From the NCBI GenBank assembly GCA_964369475.1, contig CAYJFK010000007.1, forward strand, positions 1 to 63,622: a DNA stretch of 63,622 nucleotides, written 5' to 3'. This document shows, piece by piece, positions 1-7,924 of this stretch. The notes beneath the pieces are model-generated. The model had not been told where the DNA came from, ran no database searches, and saw only the letters and a program-made list of their open reading frames with translations. The position numbers were made by a program, and so were the translations under genes. Every line of letters begins with the position of its first letter. Positions within the stretch are counted from its first letter, which is position 1. The DNA comes from CAYJFK01 sp964369475 (GTDB lineage Bacteria > Bacillota > Clostridia > Oscillospirales > Feifaniaceae).

Positions 1-99
1 GGGGGGGTTAATTTACGCCCTGTTGGCCACGGGTGGGGCCCGTGCGGCCGCTCCCCCTCCTTCCGAAGGGGCTTGATTTTGGGGTTTTCTCCAACCTGC
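1..99. repeat. intergenic hairpin-rich repeat, copy A (partial)
   Basis: Positions 46-80 closely match 20928-20962: both read as a CCGCTCCCCC stretch, then CCTTCCGAAGG and GGGGCTTGATTTT. The upstream part (8-45) resembles the hairpin-rich DNA at 20870-20925 more loosely. The element begins outside the window, or at the contig edge, since the first seven bases are all G. No coding potential is seen. Confidence 0.6.
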
Positions 100-128
100 A
101 AGGCCGCCCGTTGGGCGGCCTTGTTCTT
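100..128 (+). terminator. rho-independent terminator, rightward
   Basis: A perfect 10-bp stem (100-109 with 113-122), loop GTT, is followed by TGTTCTTT. It would end a rightward transcript that enters from outside the window. The rest of the stretch to 295 holds no gene. Confidence 0.6.
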
Positions 129-218
129 TATTTCACTTTAAATACTACCACATCTACAACACACCGCAGCTTAATACTGCCGACCATCGTCATAGTGTAG
201 CTACTTCTCTACTCCAAA

Positions 219-250
219 GCAAAGAAGAGCACCGTGGCGCCCTTCTTTGC
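219..250. other. long hairpin downstream of the amino acid permease
   Basis: Bases 219-233 and 236-250 form a 15-bp stem with two G-T pairs. It lies 46 bp beyond the permease stop codon. No T-run follows on either strand, so it is not a classical terminator. It could stabilise the 3' end of the permease mRNA. Confidence 0.4.
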
Positions 251-295
251 CGCTCTCTATATACCGAAAGTCGGTAATGCTTCTTATAGTAATTA

Positions 296-1759
296 TTAAA
301 GCGTGTTGCCCATGCTGTATCCAAACTCAACATCCTCGTGTATGACATCTGCCTCAACTTGAGGTTTGGCCGAGTTATCGTCCTCCGCCTTAAAGCGTGC
401 CTCTGTTTCTATCCACTCGGGAAGCATTGTACGCATATTTTGAACAAGATCTATGCCACGCTTTTTAAGGTAGGCAATTCGTGCAAAGAAGTACACATAT
501 GTTAGCACAAGCGTTGCTCCAAGACTCATCCAAACTGCAGGAGCTGTTGTCGTTAGCATGGAGTATATCTGCCATACACCCATAACAAGAGATATGCCTA
601 CAAAGCCCAGTAGCACCCCTCTGCTTGGGTGGAATAATGCCCTTTTATAGCTGTGAGGGAATTTCTTTTCTATAAATAGGCTTGGAATTATGTACAAAAC
701 AGTTGCGAATACAGTAAGTGCCGACGAGATGTTTAGCAGTGTGAAAATATCGAGTTTTAGCAGTGTAATGCCTACTATCAGCACATAGTATGTTAAAATG
801 CCGGCCGGTCTTGTGCCTGCTTTGTTCTTTTTGGCAAAGATAGCAGGTAGGAACATATCGTCTGCAAATCTGCCGAGCATGTGGCTACATCCGAGGAGTA
901 GTGCATTTATTGTTGTTGCAAGGGCAAATAGTGCACCGCCTACCATAAAGAATAGGTATACAGGCGTTGGCATTACTACCTCTGCGATGTTGGCAAGAGA
1001 TGCAATCGTTGTCGAACCCGATACATTTACCGTAACGACACCCATTAGAATGTAGAGTACAAGCACTATACCTGTCGACAAAACGTAGGACAGCACTATA
1101 TCACGTCGTGGGTTTTTCATTTTGTCGGCTATCTGTATAGCAGTAGATCCGCCCGAGAGCGCATTAACAAAGAGGCCGACTATGCCACCGAATGTTATAA
1201 ATGTCATTGGAGCGACCTCGACAGGCTCGGGAATTGCACCCGATACTCTCGCTGCGTCTACATCAAACATAAGTCCATAGCCTATGAAAAGAAGTAGCGA
1301 GAATATTAGTACAAATACAAGAATATTCTGTGTAGATGCTCCGCCCTCAATGCCAAAAAGGTTTATTATGGCAAAGATCGTCATAACACCGATAGAGACA
1401 ATTGTTGTGTCCATAGGTACAAGGGTTACAAAATATGTTGCAAACACGTTGCCCATTAGTGCCATTAAGAAACATCGCAAAATGACAGCTAAAATGTCCA
1501 AAACACCCATGTACGGGCTTACAATTCTCGAAACCGTCATGTACTGACCTGCGGCGCTGGGGATTGTAGATGTCGATGTAAGCATTGGCACAGCCGTTGC
1601 AAAGACCATAAATGCAGCACCTATCATACACCAGATTACATTAATTCCAACGATAGAAACCGCATTTGGCAGTGCACTGAATATGCCCGAACCAATAATA
1701 GCGCCTATACCGAGCGCTGTGACCGAAACTAATCCCAATTTCTTTTCTTGCTTTTGCAT
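296..1759 (-). CDS. APC-family amino acid permease
   Basis: Predicted integral membrane amino acid/proton symporter or antiporter of the APC superfamily, 487 aa with about 12 hydrophobic segments. The N-terminus carries the family's first-helix motif (LGIGAIIGSGIF), and a cytoplasmic tail of about 50 charged residues follows the last helix. The frame is open 24 codons further upstream, but the ATG at 1759 is chosen because AGGAGGG lies 6 bp before it (1765-1771). A sigma-A promoter sits at 1822-1849. The gene stands alone between its own promoter and the antiporter's terminator. The family is clear; the substrate cannot be told from sequence. Confidence 0.9.
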   Translation of the reverse strand: MQKQEKKLGLVSVTALGIGAIIGSGIFSALPNAVSIVGINVIWCMIGAAFMVFATAVPMLTSTSTIPSAAGQYMTVSRIVSPYMGVLDILAVILRCFLMALMGNVFATYFVTLVPMDTTIVSIGVMTIFAIINLFGIEGGASTQNILVFVLIFSLLLFIGYGLMFDVDAARVSGAIPEPVEVAPMTFITFGGIVGLFVNALSGGSTAIQIADKMKNPRRDIVLSYVLSTGIVLVLYILMGVVTVNVSGSTTIASLANIAEVVMPTPVYLFFMVGGALFALATTINALLLGCSHMLGRFADDMFLPAIFAKKNKAGTRPAGILTYYVLIVGITLLKLDIFTLLNISSALTVFATVLYIIPSLFIEKKFPHSYKRALFHPSRGVLLGFVGISLVMGVWQIYSMLTTTAPAVWMSLGATLVLTYVYFFARIAYLKKRGIDLVQNMRTMLPEWIETEARFKAEDDNSAKPQVEADVIHEDVEFGYSMGNTL

Positions 1760-1821
1760 AATAACCCTCCTAAAATTTAATTTTAATGCACGATCATTGC
1801 CCCTTTTGTTTCTCGTTTTCT

Positions 1822-1849
1822 TGTATAACAAAGCATCCGCTTATGTCAA
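1822..1849 (-). promoter_or_regulatory. promoter of the amino acid permease
   Basis: On the minus strand TTGACA (1844-1849), a 16-bp spacer and TATACA (1822-1827). Transcription would start near 1815, giving a leader of about 55 nt. The AT-rich DNA from 1850 to 2071 shows nothing else. Confidence 0.65.
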
Positions 1850-2071
1850 CAGCTCTATTTTAGTTTTGCTTTATTTTCAGGAAGTCATTTTTTATTTTTA
1901 GATGTATATTAATTTTTACTGTTGAATTTATTATATTTTAAAATATTTAATATTACAAGGATTATTTTTTATTTAACAAGTAAATTTTATGTATCTATAA
2001 TTGTTGATATTGCACAAAACAGTACATTATAATTATAGGACAATTTTTGTATAGTTTTAATAATTACGTAT

Positions 2072-2116
2072 AACAAACAAAAAAGCAGGCAAAATATACC
2101 TGCTTTTTTGTTTGTT
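2072..2116. terminator. bidirectional terminator after the antiporter
   Basis: An 18-bp stem (2072-2089 with 2099-2116) has A-rich and T-rich arms, so it works as a terminator in both directions. It lies 24 bp after the antiporter stop codon. Confidence 0.8.
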
Positions 2117-2139
2117 AAATTTATAATTATTCGTACAAG

Positions 2140-3318
2140 CTATGCCTTTTCAAGTAATTTCTTATAGGTCGCCTCGATTAAAAAAGCTCCCAGTGGCGCT
2201 GTTATCAAAATAGAAAGTACTGCAACGGTTAAGACAAGTTCGCCCGACATAAGCCCCATTGCGAGCGGAATGCCTCCTATCGCCGCCTGTACCGTTGCCT
2301 TGGGCATGTATGCGAAGATGCAAAATACACGCTCTTTTTTGTTAAGCGGTGTCTTGACAAGGCAAAGCATAACAGCGCCCATGCGCACAACAAGCACAGC
2401 AAATATTAAGAATACTGCCGTCACCCCTGCTGCAAGCGCATAGCTTATATCTACGCTCGCTCCGACAAGTACAAACAACGCTATTTCTGCCGTCACCCAC
2501 ATTTGACCATACCGCTTTGTCAAGGCCGTCCCGCTTTCGGGCCGAGTTCTTTTATAGGAAATTCCCATGCACATAATAGCAATTAGCCCCGAAAATGGGA
2601 TAACGGCGGCATATTCCGATTCAAATGCTACAAATAGAAATGATATGCTCATTAGTATAATGATTTTTACGGTATCTCTTATATTAAACCTCTTAAATAT
2701 CTGCCCCAATACAAAGCCTACTAACAACCCTACCGCTATGCCCGTGACTATTGTTATCGGGATAGAGACAAAGCTCATAACATACAGGTTTCCGGTAGAA
2801 AGCATATTGGTAAGTGCCGAGAATACCGCTATAACAAAGACATCGTCGACCGATGCCGCCGCTAAAATCATCTGCGGTATGCTATTCTCTGCGCCGTACC
2901 CCTCCTCTGTTAGCTTGATCATCTTAGGCACGATGACAGCAGGCGATACCGCCGCCACGACAGTGCCGATCAGCAGCCCTTCGAGCGGCGAGATGCCGAA
3001 GAATATCGGCGCAATTATTGCAGTTGCCGCCATTTCAAGGCAAGCCGGAATAAAGCTTAGCAAAAGAGCAGGTCGACCGACCTTTTTTAAGTCGCTTATA
3101 TTCAAGGAAAGGCCTGCTCTTGTAAGGATTATTACAAGGGCTATTTTTCGAATGTCGGCCGATATAAGCAGCACTGAATCGTCTATTAACGAGAGAGCCG
3201 AAGGGCCTATTGCTATGCCTGTTAATATCATGCCAAATAGCGGCGGTATGCCTATTTTCCTACATAGCTCGCCACTTAAAAATCCAAGCAGCAATATTGC
3301 CGCCAAGCTAAAAAACAT
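2140..3318 (-). CDS. cation:proton antiporter (CPA2 type)
   Basis: Integral membrane protein of 392 aa with about 12 hydrophobic segments, of the monovalent cation/proton antiporter family (NapA/KefB-like transport domain). Such proteins exchange Na+ or K+ for H+ across the cytoplasmic membrane. The first helix is followed by the family pattern GELCRKIGIPPLFGMILTGI. There is no C-terminal TrkA-N or TrkA-C domain, so it is the bare transport module. The frame is open 19 codons further upstream, but the ATG at 3318 has AAGGGGG 6 bp before it and starts directly with the first helix. It is transcribed alone and ends in a strong terminator. Ion specificity is not readable. Confidence 0.88.
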   Translation of the reverse strand: MFFSLAAILLLGFLSGELCRKIGIPPLFGMILTGIAIGPSALSLIDDSVLLISADIRKIALVIILTRAGLSLNISDLKKVGRPALLLSFIPACLEMAATAIIAPIFFGISPLEGLLIGTVVAAVSPAVIVPKMIKLTEEGYGAENSIPQMILAAASVDDVFVIAVFSALTNMLSTGNLYVMSFVSIPITIVTGIAVGLLVGFVLGQIFKRFNIRDTVKIIILMSISFLFVAFESEYAAVIPFSGLIAIMCMGISYKRTRPESGTALTKRYGQMWVTAEIALFVLVGASVDISYALAAGVTAVFLIFAVLVVRMGAVMLCLVKTPLNKKERVFCIFAYMPKATVQAAIGGIPLAMGLMSGELVLTVAVLSILITAPLGAFLIEATYKKLLEKA

Positions 3319-3493
3319 ACATTTCCCCCTTGTCTGCCACTGTCTTTGTCGTATACCATGGCCGTTGCTATCCATCCTTGCATTTGTTATGCACTACCAT
3401 CCACCGCTAACACAATTTGTTACCACTACACAGATCTGCCATCGCCAATTAGTCCTGTCTCGCCAACTTAAGCCGAGCGCCGCACTTATATCT

Positions 3494-3522
3494 AAAAAGA
3501 CGACCGATCCCTCGGCCGTCTT
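3494..3522 (-). terminator. terminator of the dnaX-ybaB-recR operon
   Basis: On the minus strand a 10-bp stem (3513-3522 with 3497-3506, one G-U pair) with a 6-nt loop is followed by TTTTT. It lies 28 bp past the recR stop codon. Confidence 0.75.
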
Positions 3523-3549
3523 AAACTAACAAATAAACTAAATGCACTC

Positions 3550-4152
3550 TTACAAAATCTCTCTACGACCTTCTATCGCACGAGTAAGGGTGATCTCGTC
3601 GGCATACTCAAGATCTCCGCCAACAGGCAGACCAAAGGCAAGCCTTGTAACGGTCACACCGAACGGTTCTAAAAGCCTTGCAATATACAGTGCGGTCGCC
3701 TCCCCTTCTACGGTGGGATTTGTCGCCATTATGACCTCGCTTACATCGCTCGAAGCCACTCTGTTTACAAGCTCTTTCACCTTTATCTCCTCAGGGCCTA
3801 TGCCGTCTATCGGGGAAATAAGTCCGTGCAGTACATGGTATAGCCCCTTAAACTCCCTTGTCTTTTCAATAGAAGGAATGTCCCTCGGACGTTCTACCAC
3901 ACAGATAATAGCACTATCCCTGCCATCGTCAGAGCAAATCGGGCATATATCTTCGTCCGATATATTTTGGCATATGTTGCAGTGTTTTATGTTCTCTGCA
4001 ACATTAACTATTGCCTCGGCAAACTTTGCCGCCTTTTGTTTGTCCATTCGAACTACATGAAAGGCAAGCCGAGAGGCCGTTTTTCTTCCAACGCCCGGTA
4101 AGGCTGCAAAGCAATCTATAAGCACTTTAACAGAATTAGAATATCCGTCCAC
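3550..4152 (-). CDS. recR: recombination mediator RecR
   Basis: RecR, 200 aa, the normal length. With RecF and RecO it helps load RecA on gapped DNA covered by SSB. Visible in order: a helix-hairpin-helix region (about 8-30, LPGVGRKTA), a four-cysteine zinc finger (C58, C61, C70, C73), a Toprim domain starting ICVVERPRD (about 84-92), the conserved ATNPTVEGEATA stretch, and the C-terminal GLPVGGDLEYADE motif with TLTRAIEGRR. The ATG is 11 bp after ybaB. It is the last gene of dnaX-ybaB-recR, the arrangement usual in Firmicutes. Confidence 0.97.
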   Translation of the reverse strand: MDGYSNSVKVLIDCFAALPGVGRKTASRLAFHVVRMDKQKAAKFAEAIVNVAENIKHCNICQNISDEDICPICSDDGRDSAIICVVERPRDIPSIEKTREFKGLYHVLHGLISPIDGIGPEEIKVKELVNRVASSDVSEVIMATNPTVEGEATALYIARLLEPFGVTVTRLAFGLPVGGDLEYADEITLTRAIEGRREIL

Positions 4153-4163
4153 TTGACTTCACC

Positions 4164-4502
4164 TTACATGCCGGGGATGTTAAATCCGCCCGTTACCTTT
4201 TCAAGTTCCTCTTGAGAAACGGTCTCGACAGTCGTAACAGCTTCGTTAACGGCAGCTATTATAACATCTTGCAGTGTCTCTATATCGTCGGCATCTACAA
4301 TGTCGGGCGATATTTCGAGCGCCTTAATTTGCTTGTCGCCGTCTATAACGATGCGTACAAGTCCGCCGCCTGCCTTAATTTCAAATTCTCTTGCCTTTAG
4401 TTCCTCTGTTACACGAGCTACCTCGTCTTGCATTTTCTTTGCCTGAATCATAAGCTGATTCATATTAGATGCTCCCGCTTGTTTTGGTACTCTTGCTTTC
4501 AC
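4164..4502 (-). CDS. YbaB/EbfC family nucleoid-associated protein
   Basis: Small DNA-binding protein of 112 aa, matching the YbaB/EbfC family by size, by the MNQLMIQAKKMQDEV-like N-terminal helix and by the central GGGLVRIVIDGD strand pair. Members form dimers that bind DNA without strong sequence preference. The reading frame starts with GTG at 4502, with GGAGG 9 bp before it. An ATG 13 codons later is the start used by most relatives, so the first 13 residues are less sure. It sits 4 bp after dnaX and 11 bp before recR, the conserved dnaX-ybaB-recR order. Confidence 0.92.
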   Translation of the reverse strand: MKARVPKQAGASNMNQLMIQAKKMQDEVARVTEELKAREFEIKAGGGLVRIVIDGDKQIKALEISPDIVDADDIETLQDVIIAAVNEAVTTVETVSQEELEKVTGGFNIPGM

Positions 4503-4506
4503 TTTT

Positions 4507-6135
4507 TTAGTCCTCCTCGTTAAATTCCGCTATCATTTTAGCAAGCGACGCAAGCTCCTTGCTTCCGGTCTCTTGCGATATAACTATACTTATGTTACGG
4601 CCTGCCGCCGCACTTGCCTTTGCTTCTAACTCTTTTTTAGAGCTGTCCTTCGACAAGAACCTATATCCAAATGCCTTTGCCGGACTTATTGTTACTGTAT
4701 CCCCCGAAATACCTACATTTGCGCCTACAAGGGCAGGCGACAGAGCAGGATTTAAGCTCTTTAACATATCGTCCCAGAATGGAGGCAAGTTTCCCGTCGT
4801 CGCCCTTGGGGGTTCTCGGCCCTCGGGTTTTGGCGGTGGTGGGGGTATATACTCCTCGGGAGGGCTGTACGACTCTATCGGTGGAGCCTCCACATCATCC
4901 CATGGTGGCATGTCTTGGCTGTCGGGCGCCCCCTCATATGGCGCCGCAGGCATCTCCACTTTTGGAGTGGGTGCTGTTTTTGGGGTGGGCTTTGCTATTG
5001 GAGCAGTGTTTGGTGCGCTCTGCACTGCCTGTATTTGCACTGTTTGCTCTACATAAGTGCCACTGCAGAGCTCTATTAAAATTGCCTCGAGAAGTGTGTT
5101 TTTAACAGGGCTTTTGGAGATTTCATATGTTGCCGACTGAAGTGCCTTTAACACTCTCAGCAAATGTGCCGTATCGAACATTGCGGCTACATTTATTATC
5201 TCCTCAAACTCCGACGGAGGCGAGCGCATTATGTCGGTCGGGCTCGAGACCGTTTTAGCAACGAGCAAATCCCTTATATGCGTCATAAGTTCCGACAGCA
5301 CAACTAAAATTTCCTTCGAGCCTGTGCCTGCCTCGTCGCAGGCAGTTAAAAGTGCTCCCACATCTTTATTTGCAAGTGCTTTTGATATGGAAAACAAATA
5401 CTCCCTCTTTACAAGTCCGGCCACAGACTCTACTGCCCTACGTGTGACCTCGCCCCCCATTGCCATGCATTGGTCTAGGATTGAAAGAGCATTTCTAAGA
5501 GCCCCATCAGCAAGCCTTGCTATTAGCATGGCGGCCTCCTCGGAAAGCTCTATCCCCTCTTGCCCTGCTACATAGAGCAGACGCTCCGTTATATCTGCAA
5601 TTGCAATTCTTGTAAACTCAAAACACTGACAACGTGACATTATAGTGGCAGGTATCTTGTGCCGCTCTGTCGTTGCCAAGATGAAAATTACATGTGGTGG
5701 CGGCTCCTCGAGCGTTTTTAGCAGTGCGTTAAAGGCAGACGGCGTCAGCATGTGCACTTCGTCTATAATATAGACTCTGTATTTTACCCTCATTGGGGAA
5801 AATTGCACCTGTTCTCGCATCTCCCTTACATTGTCCACGCCGTTATTAGATGCGGCGTCTATCTCGACAACATCTGTAACAGAGCCCTCGTCTATCGCTA
5901 TGCAGTGTTCGCAACTATTGCATGGGTCGCCCTCTATCGGGCTAAGGCAGTTTACCGCTTTGGCAAGCACTTTGGCGGCAGTTGTCTTTCCCGTGCCCCT
6001 TGTGCCGCAAAAAATATAGGCATGAGACAGCCTAGCGCTATCAACTTCTTTTTTAAGCACATCTATAACAGCGTCCTGACCTTTCATATCCGAAAAGCTC
6101 TTAGGCCGCCATTTTCTGTAAAGCGCCTGATGCAT
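4507..6135 (-). CDS. dnaX: DNA polymerase III subunit gamma/tau
   Basis: Clamp-loader ATPase of the replisome, 542 aa. The AAA+ module shows Walker A GTRGTGKTT (44-52), a zinc site (C64, C73, C76, C79), Walker B DEVH (126-129) and sensor-1/SRC (ATTERHKIPATIMSRC). A proline-rich linker of about 70 residues (roughly 375-445) leads to the C-terminal domain that in tau contacts the polymerase. The ATG at 6135 has AGGGAGGG in the right place. The SRP RNA gene lies 77 bp upstream on the same strand, the order known from Bacillus. No clear slippery site for a shorter gamma form was found. Confidence 0.97.
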   Translation of the reverse strand: MHQALYRKWRPKSFSDMKGQDAVIDVLKKEVDSARLSHAYIFCGTRGTGKTTAAKVLAKAVNCLSPIEGDPCNSCEHCIAIDEGSVTDVVEIDAASNNGVDNVREMREQVQFSPMRVKYRVYIIDEVHMLTPSAFNALLKTLEEPPPHVIFILATTERHKIPATIMSRCQCFEFTRIAIADITERLLYVAGQEGIELSEEAAMLIARLADGALRNALSILDQCMAMGGEVTRRAVESVAGLVKREYLFSISKALANKDVGALLTACDEAGTGSKEILVVLSELMTHIRDLLVAKTVSSPTDIMRSPPSEFEEIINVAAMFDTAHLLRVLKALQSATYEISKSPVKNTLLEAILIELCSGTYVEQTVQIQAVQSAPNTAPIAKPTPKTAPTPKVEMPAAPYEGAPDSQDMPPWDDVEAPPIESYSPPEEYIPPPPPKPEGREPPRATTGNLPPFWDDMLKSLNPALSPALVGANVGISGDTVTISPAKAFGYRFLSKDSSKKELEAKASAAAGRNISIVISQETGSKELASLAKMIAEFNEED

Positions 6136-6212
6136 GGCTATCCCTCCCTTTGTTTAACTTAAGATTAAATCTTTCAAGACAATAAATTACCGGCTAAAAA
6201 ATAACAAAAAAA

Positions 6213-6517
6213 CCTTGCCTCATCTTTAAGACCGCACAGCTTGTGTTCGAGTACGCCGTTATACGCGTTTTCGACGAGAGAGACTCGAAACAGGCATTCC
6301 CACGGCACATCAAAGATACTGCTTAATGCTGCTCGGTTCCCCGCCTGACATGATTCACAGCTTTCAATTGCGCAGGACCTATTTGTCATTGTCGCACATC
6401 GCCGCCACAGCCGCACAAAGACGACCCTCGCACAGGCATTCCCCCCCTCTTTAGCGGATTGAAGGTACAGGGCACCGCTAACTCCCCGGGTAGTGCGGCC
6501 TTAAAGATAAGGCAAGG
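6213..6517 (-). ncRNA. ffs: signal recognition particle RNA, large bacterial type
   Basis: About 305 nt on the minus strand. The ends pair over some 25 bp: bases 6493-6517 are complementary to 6213-6237 with two mismatches or wobbles. Inside are the conserved SRP Alu-domain stretch (GGGGAGTTAGCGGTGCCCTG-like, near 6467-6490), GGTCCTGCGCAA, and the helix 8 core at 6328-6349 with a CGG/CCG stem closing a GGAA tetraloop (6337-6340) and AGCAGC on the 3' side. A T-run (6204-6210) follows. This is the long form with an Alu domain, as in Bacillus scRNA (about 270 nt), not the 4.5S type. The RNA partners Ffh in membrane protein targeting. A weak promoter candidate is at 6603-6631 (TTTACA, 17 bp, TATTAA). 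Confidence 0.95.
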
Positions 6518-6687
6518 CTTTATTTAGTTTTTATTTGCTTGCAAAATGCAAGCAAGGTTTTTGCAATATCCCCTACATATTCGCAATGTGCGAACAGGGC
6601 ATTTAATAGATTATTACAAAACGGCTGTAAAGTCAAGTAAAAATTACAAATCCGCTATATTGGCATTAGAACAAAGAGCCACTAAGG

Positions 6688-7707
6688 TTACATCGCTCCG
6701 TCTGTCTTGCCCATGTGTACAACAAGCTCTACCATTTTGTTGGAATAGCCCCACTCGTTGTCGTACCAAGCCATAAGCTTTACAAAGTTTGGCGAGAGCA
6801 TAATTCCGGCGCCTGCATCGAAAATACAGGTGTTTGCATTGCCCAAAATATCGGAAGAAACAATAGCTTCGTCGCAATACTCGACAATGCCCTTCATATA
6901 AGTTTCGCTTGCAAGCTTAATTTCCTTACAAATGTCCTCGTATGTCGTGCCCTTTTCAAGGCGAACAGTTAGGTCGACAATAGATCCGTCTGCAACGGGA
7001 ACACGTAGCGACATGCCTGTTAGCTTGCCGTTTAGCTCGGGGATGACCTTGCCGACAGCCTTAGCTGCGCCTGTCGAAGAAGGAATAATGTTAAATGCCG
7101 CCGCACGGCCGCCTCTCCAGTCTTTCTTGGACAGACCATCAACAGTGGGCTGTGTTATTGTAACTGCGTGAACGGTAGTCATAAGGCCTTCCACGATGCC
7201 GAATTTATCGTTTATAATCTTGGCAAGAGGGCCTAAGCAGTTTGTTGTACAAGATGCGTTCGAAGTAACCATCATGTCAGACTTATATGTCTCGTGGTTT
7301 ACACCGTAGACAAACATAGGTGTATCATCCTTGGCAGGTGCAGAGATTATAACCTTCTTTGCGCCGCCCTTAAAGTGGCCTTGGCACTTCTCTGTCGTTG
7401 TAAATACACCTGTGCACTCCAAAACATAATCAGCCCCTGCCTCGCCCCACGGCACATCGGCAGGATCTCTCTCGGAATATGACATAATCTTCCTACCGTC
7501 TACACTGATATATCCGTCCCCATGGGAAATCTCGTTTTTAAGTGTGCCATGCACAGAGTCGAACTTTGTCATATAGGCAATGTAGTCGGTCTCCTCTATA
7601 AGACCGTTAATAGCAACTACCTCTACATCATCTCTCAAAAGGGTTGCACGAAGAACAAGTTTACCTATTCTACCGTAACCGTTAATACCGATACGCACTT
7701 TAGCCAT
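6688..7707 (-). CDS. gap: glyceraldehyde-3-phosphate dehydrogenase
   Basis: Glycolytic enzyme of 339 aa that oxidises and phosphorylates glyceraldehyde-3-phosphate. The Rossmann motif INGYGRIG is at 8-15, the catalytic cysteine is in SNASCTTNCL (about 150-159), the catalytic histidine in TTVHAVT, and the S-loop reads DGLSKKDWRGGRAA. Odd point: the Asp that closes the second beta strand and selects NAD in most GAPDHs (INDL) is Gly here (INGL, residue 35). Loss of that Asp is linked to relaxed or NADP use in engineered enzymes, so cofactor choice is open. It has its own promoter (7750-7778) and no glycolytic neighbours. AAAGGAG precedes the ATG. Confidence 0.96.
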   Translation of the reverse strand: MAKVRIGINGYGRIGKLVLRATLLRDDVEVVAINGLIEETDYIAYMTKFDSVHGTLKNEISHGDGYISVDGRKIMSYSERDPADVPWGEAGADYVLECTGVFTTTEKCQGHFKGGAKKVIISAPAKDDTPMFVYGVNHETYKSDMMVTSNASCTTNCLGPLAKIINDKFGIVEGLMTTVHAVTITQPTVDGLSKKDWRGGRAAAFNIIPSSTGAAKAVGKVIPELNGKLTGMSLRVPVADGSIVDLTVRLEKGTTYEDICKEIKLASETYMKGIVEYCDEAIVSSDILGNANTCIFDAGAGIMLSPNFVKLMAWYDNEWGYSNKMVELVVHMGKTDGAM

Positions 7708-7749
7708 AATTTATTTCTCCTTTATTTTAATTTATTAGGACTACACCTT

Positions 7750-7778
7750 ATTATAGCAAAATTTGACCAAAAATACAA
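7750..7778 (-). promoter_or_regulatory. promoter of gap
   Basis: On the minus strand TTGTAT (7773-7778), a 17-bp spacer and a perfect TATAAT (7750-7755). The leader before the ATG would be about 35 nt. Confidence 0.75.
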
Positions 7779-7799
7779 TAGATAGTATATGAATATTCG

Positions 7800-7908
7800 A
7801 TTTCGAAAAAGTGTTTTTCCCAGATTGACAAAATCATCACAAGCTGATTTTATCACACTTCCAAAGCATGATCAATCCGCCGTTTAGAGAAAAAATGTTT
7901 TTTCTAAA
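7800..7908. repeat. intergenic repeat fragment, copy B, plus A/T hairpin
   Basis: The stretch GAAAAAGTGTTTTTCCCAG (about 7804-7822), a short spacer and AAGCTGATTTTA match the order seen at 20817-20865. The copy is degenerate. At 7883-7908 an imperfect A/T hairpin could act as the terminator of the chemoreceptor-like gene that ends at 7925. No gene is present in 7708-7924. Confidence 0.45.
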
Positions 7909-7924
7909 ATTTCGCACACCGTGT

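Noticed and set aside
2567..3529. 320-codon open frame on the plus strand over the antiporter gene
   Set aside because: It is the mirror of a real minus-strand gene with clear family motifs; its own translation has no recognisable domain and no ribosome site.
4507..6135. Programmed frameshift in dnaX giving a short gamma subunit
   Set aside because: No slippery heptamer with a downstream hairpin was found near the end of the ATPase part.
6174..6416. 80-codon minus-strand frame between gap and dnaX
   Set aside because: It overlaps the SRP RNA, which explains the sequence fully.
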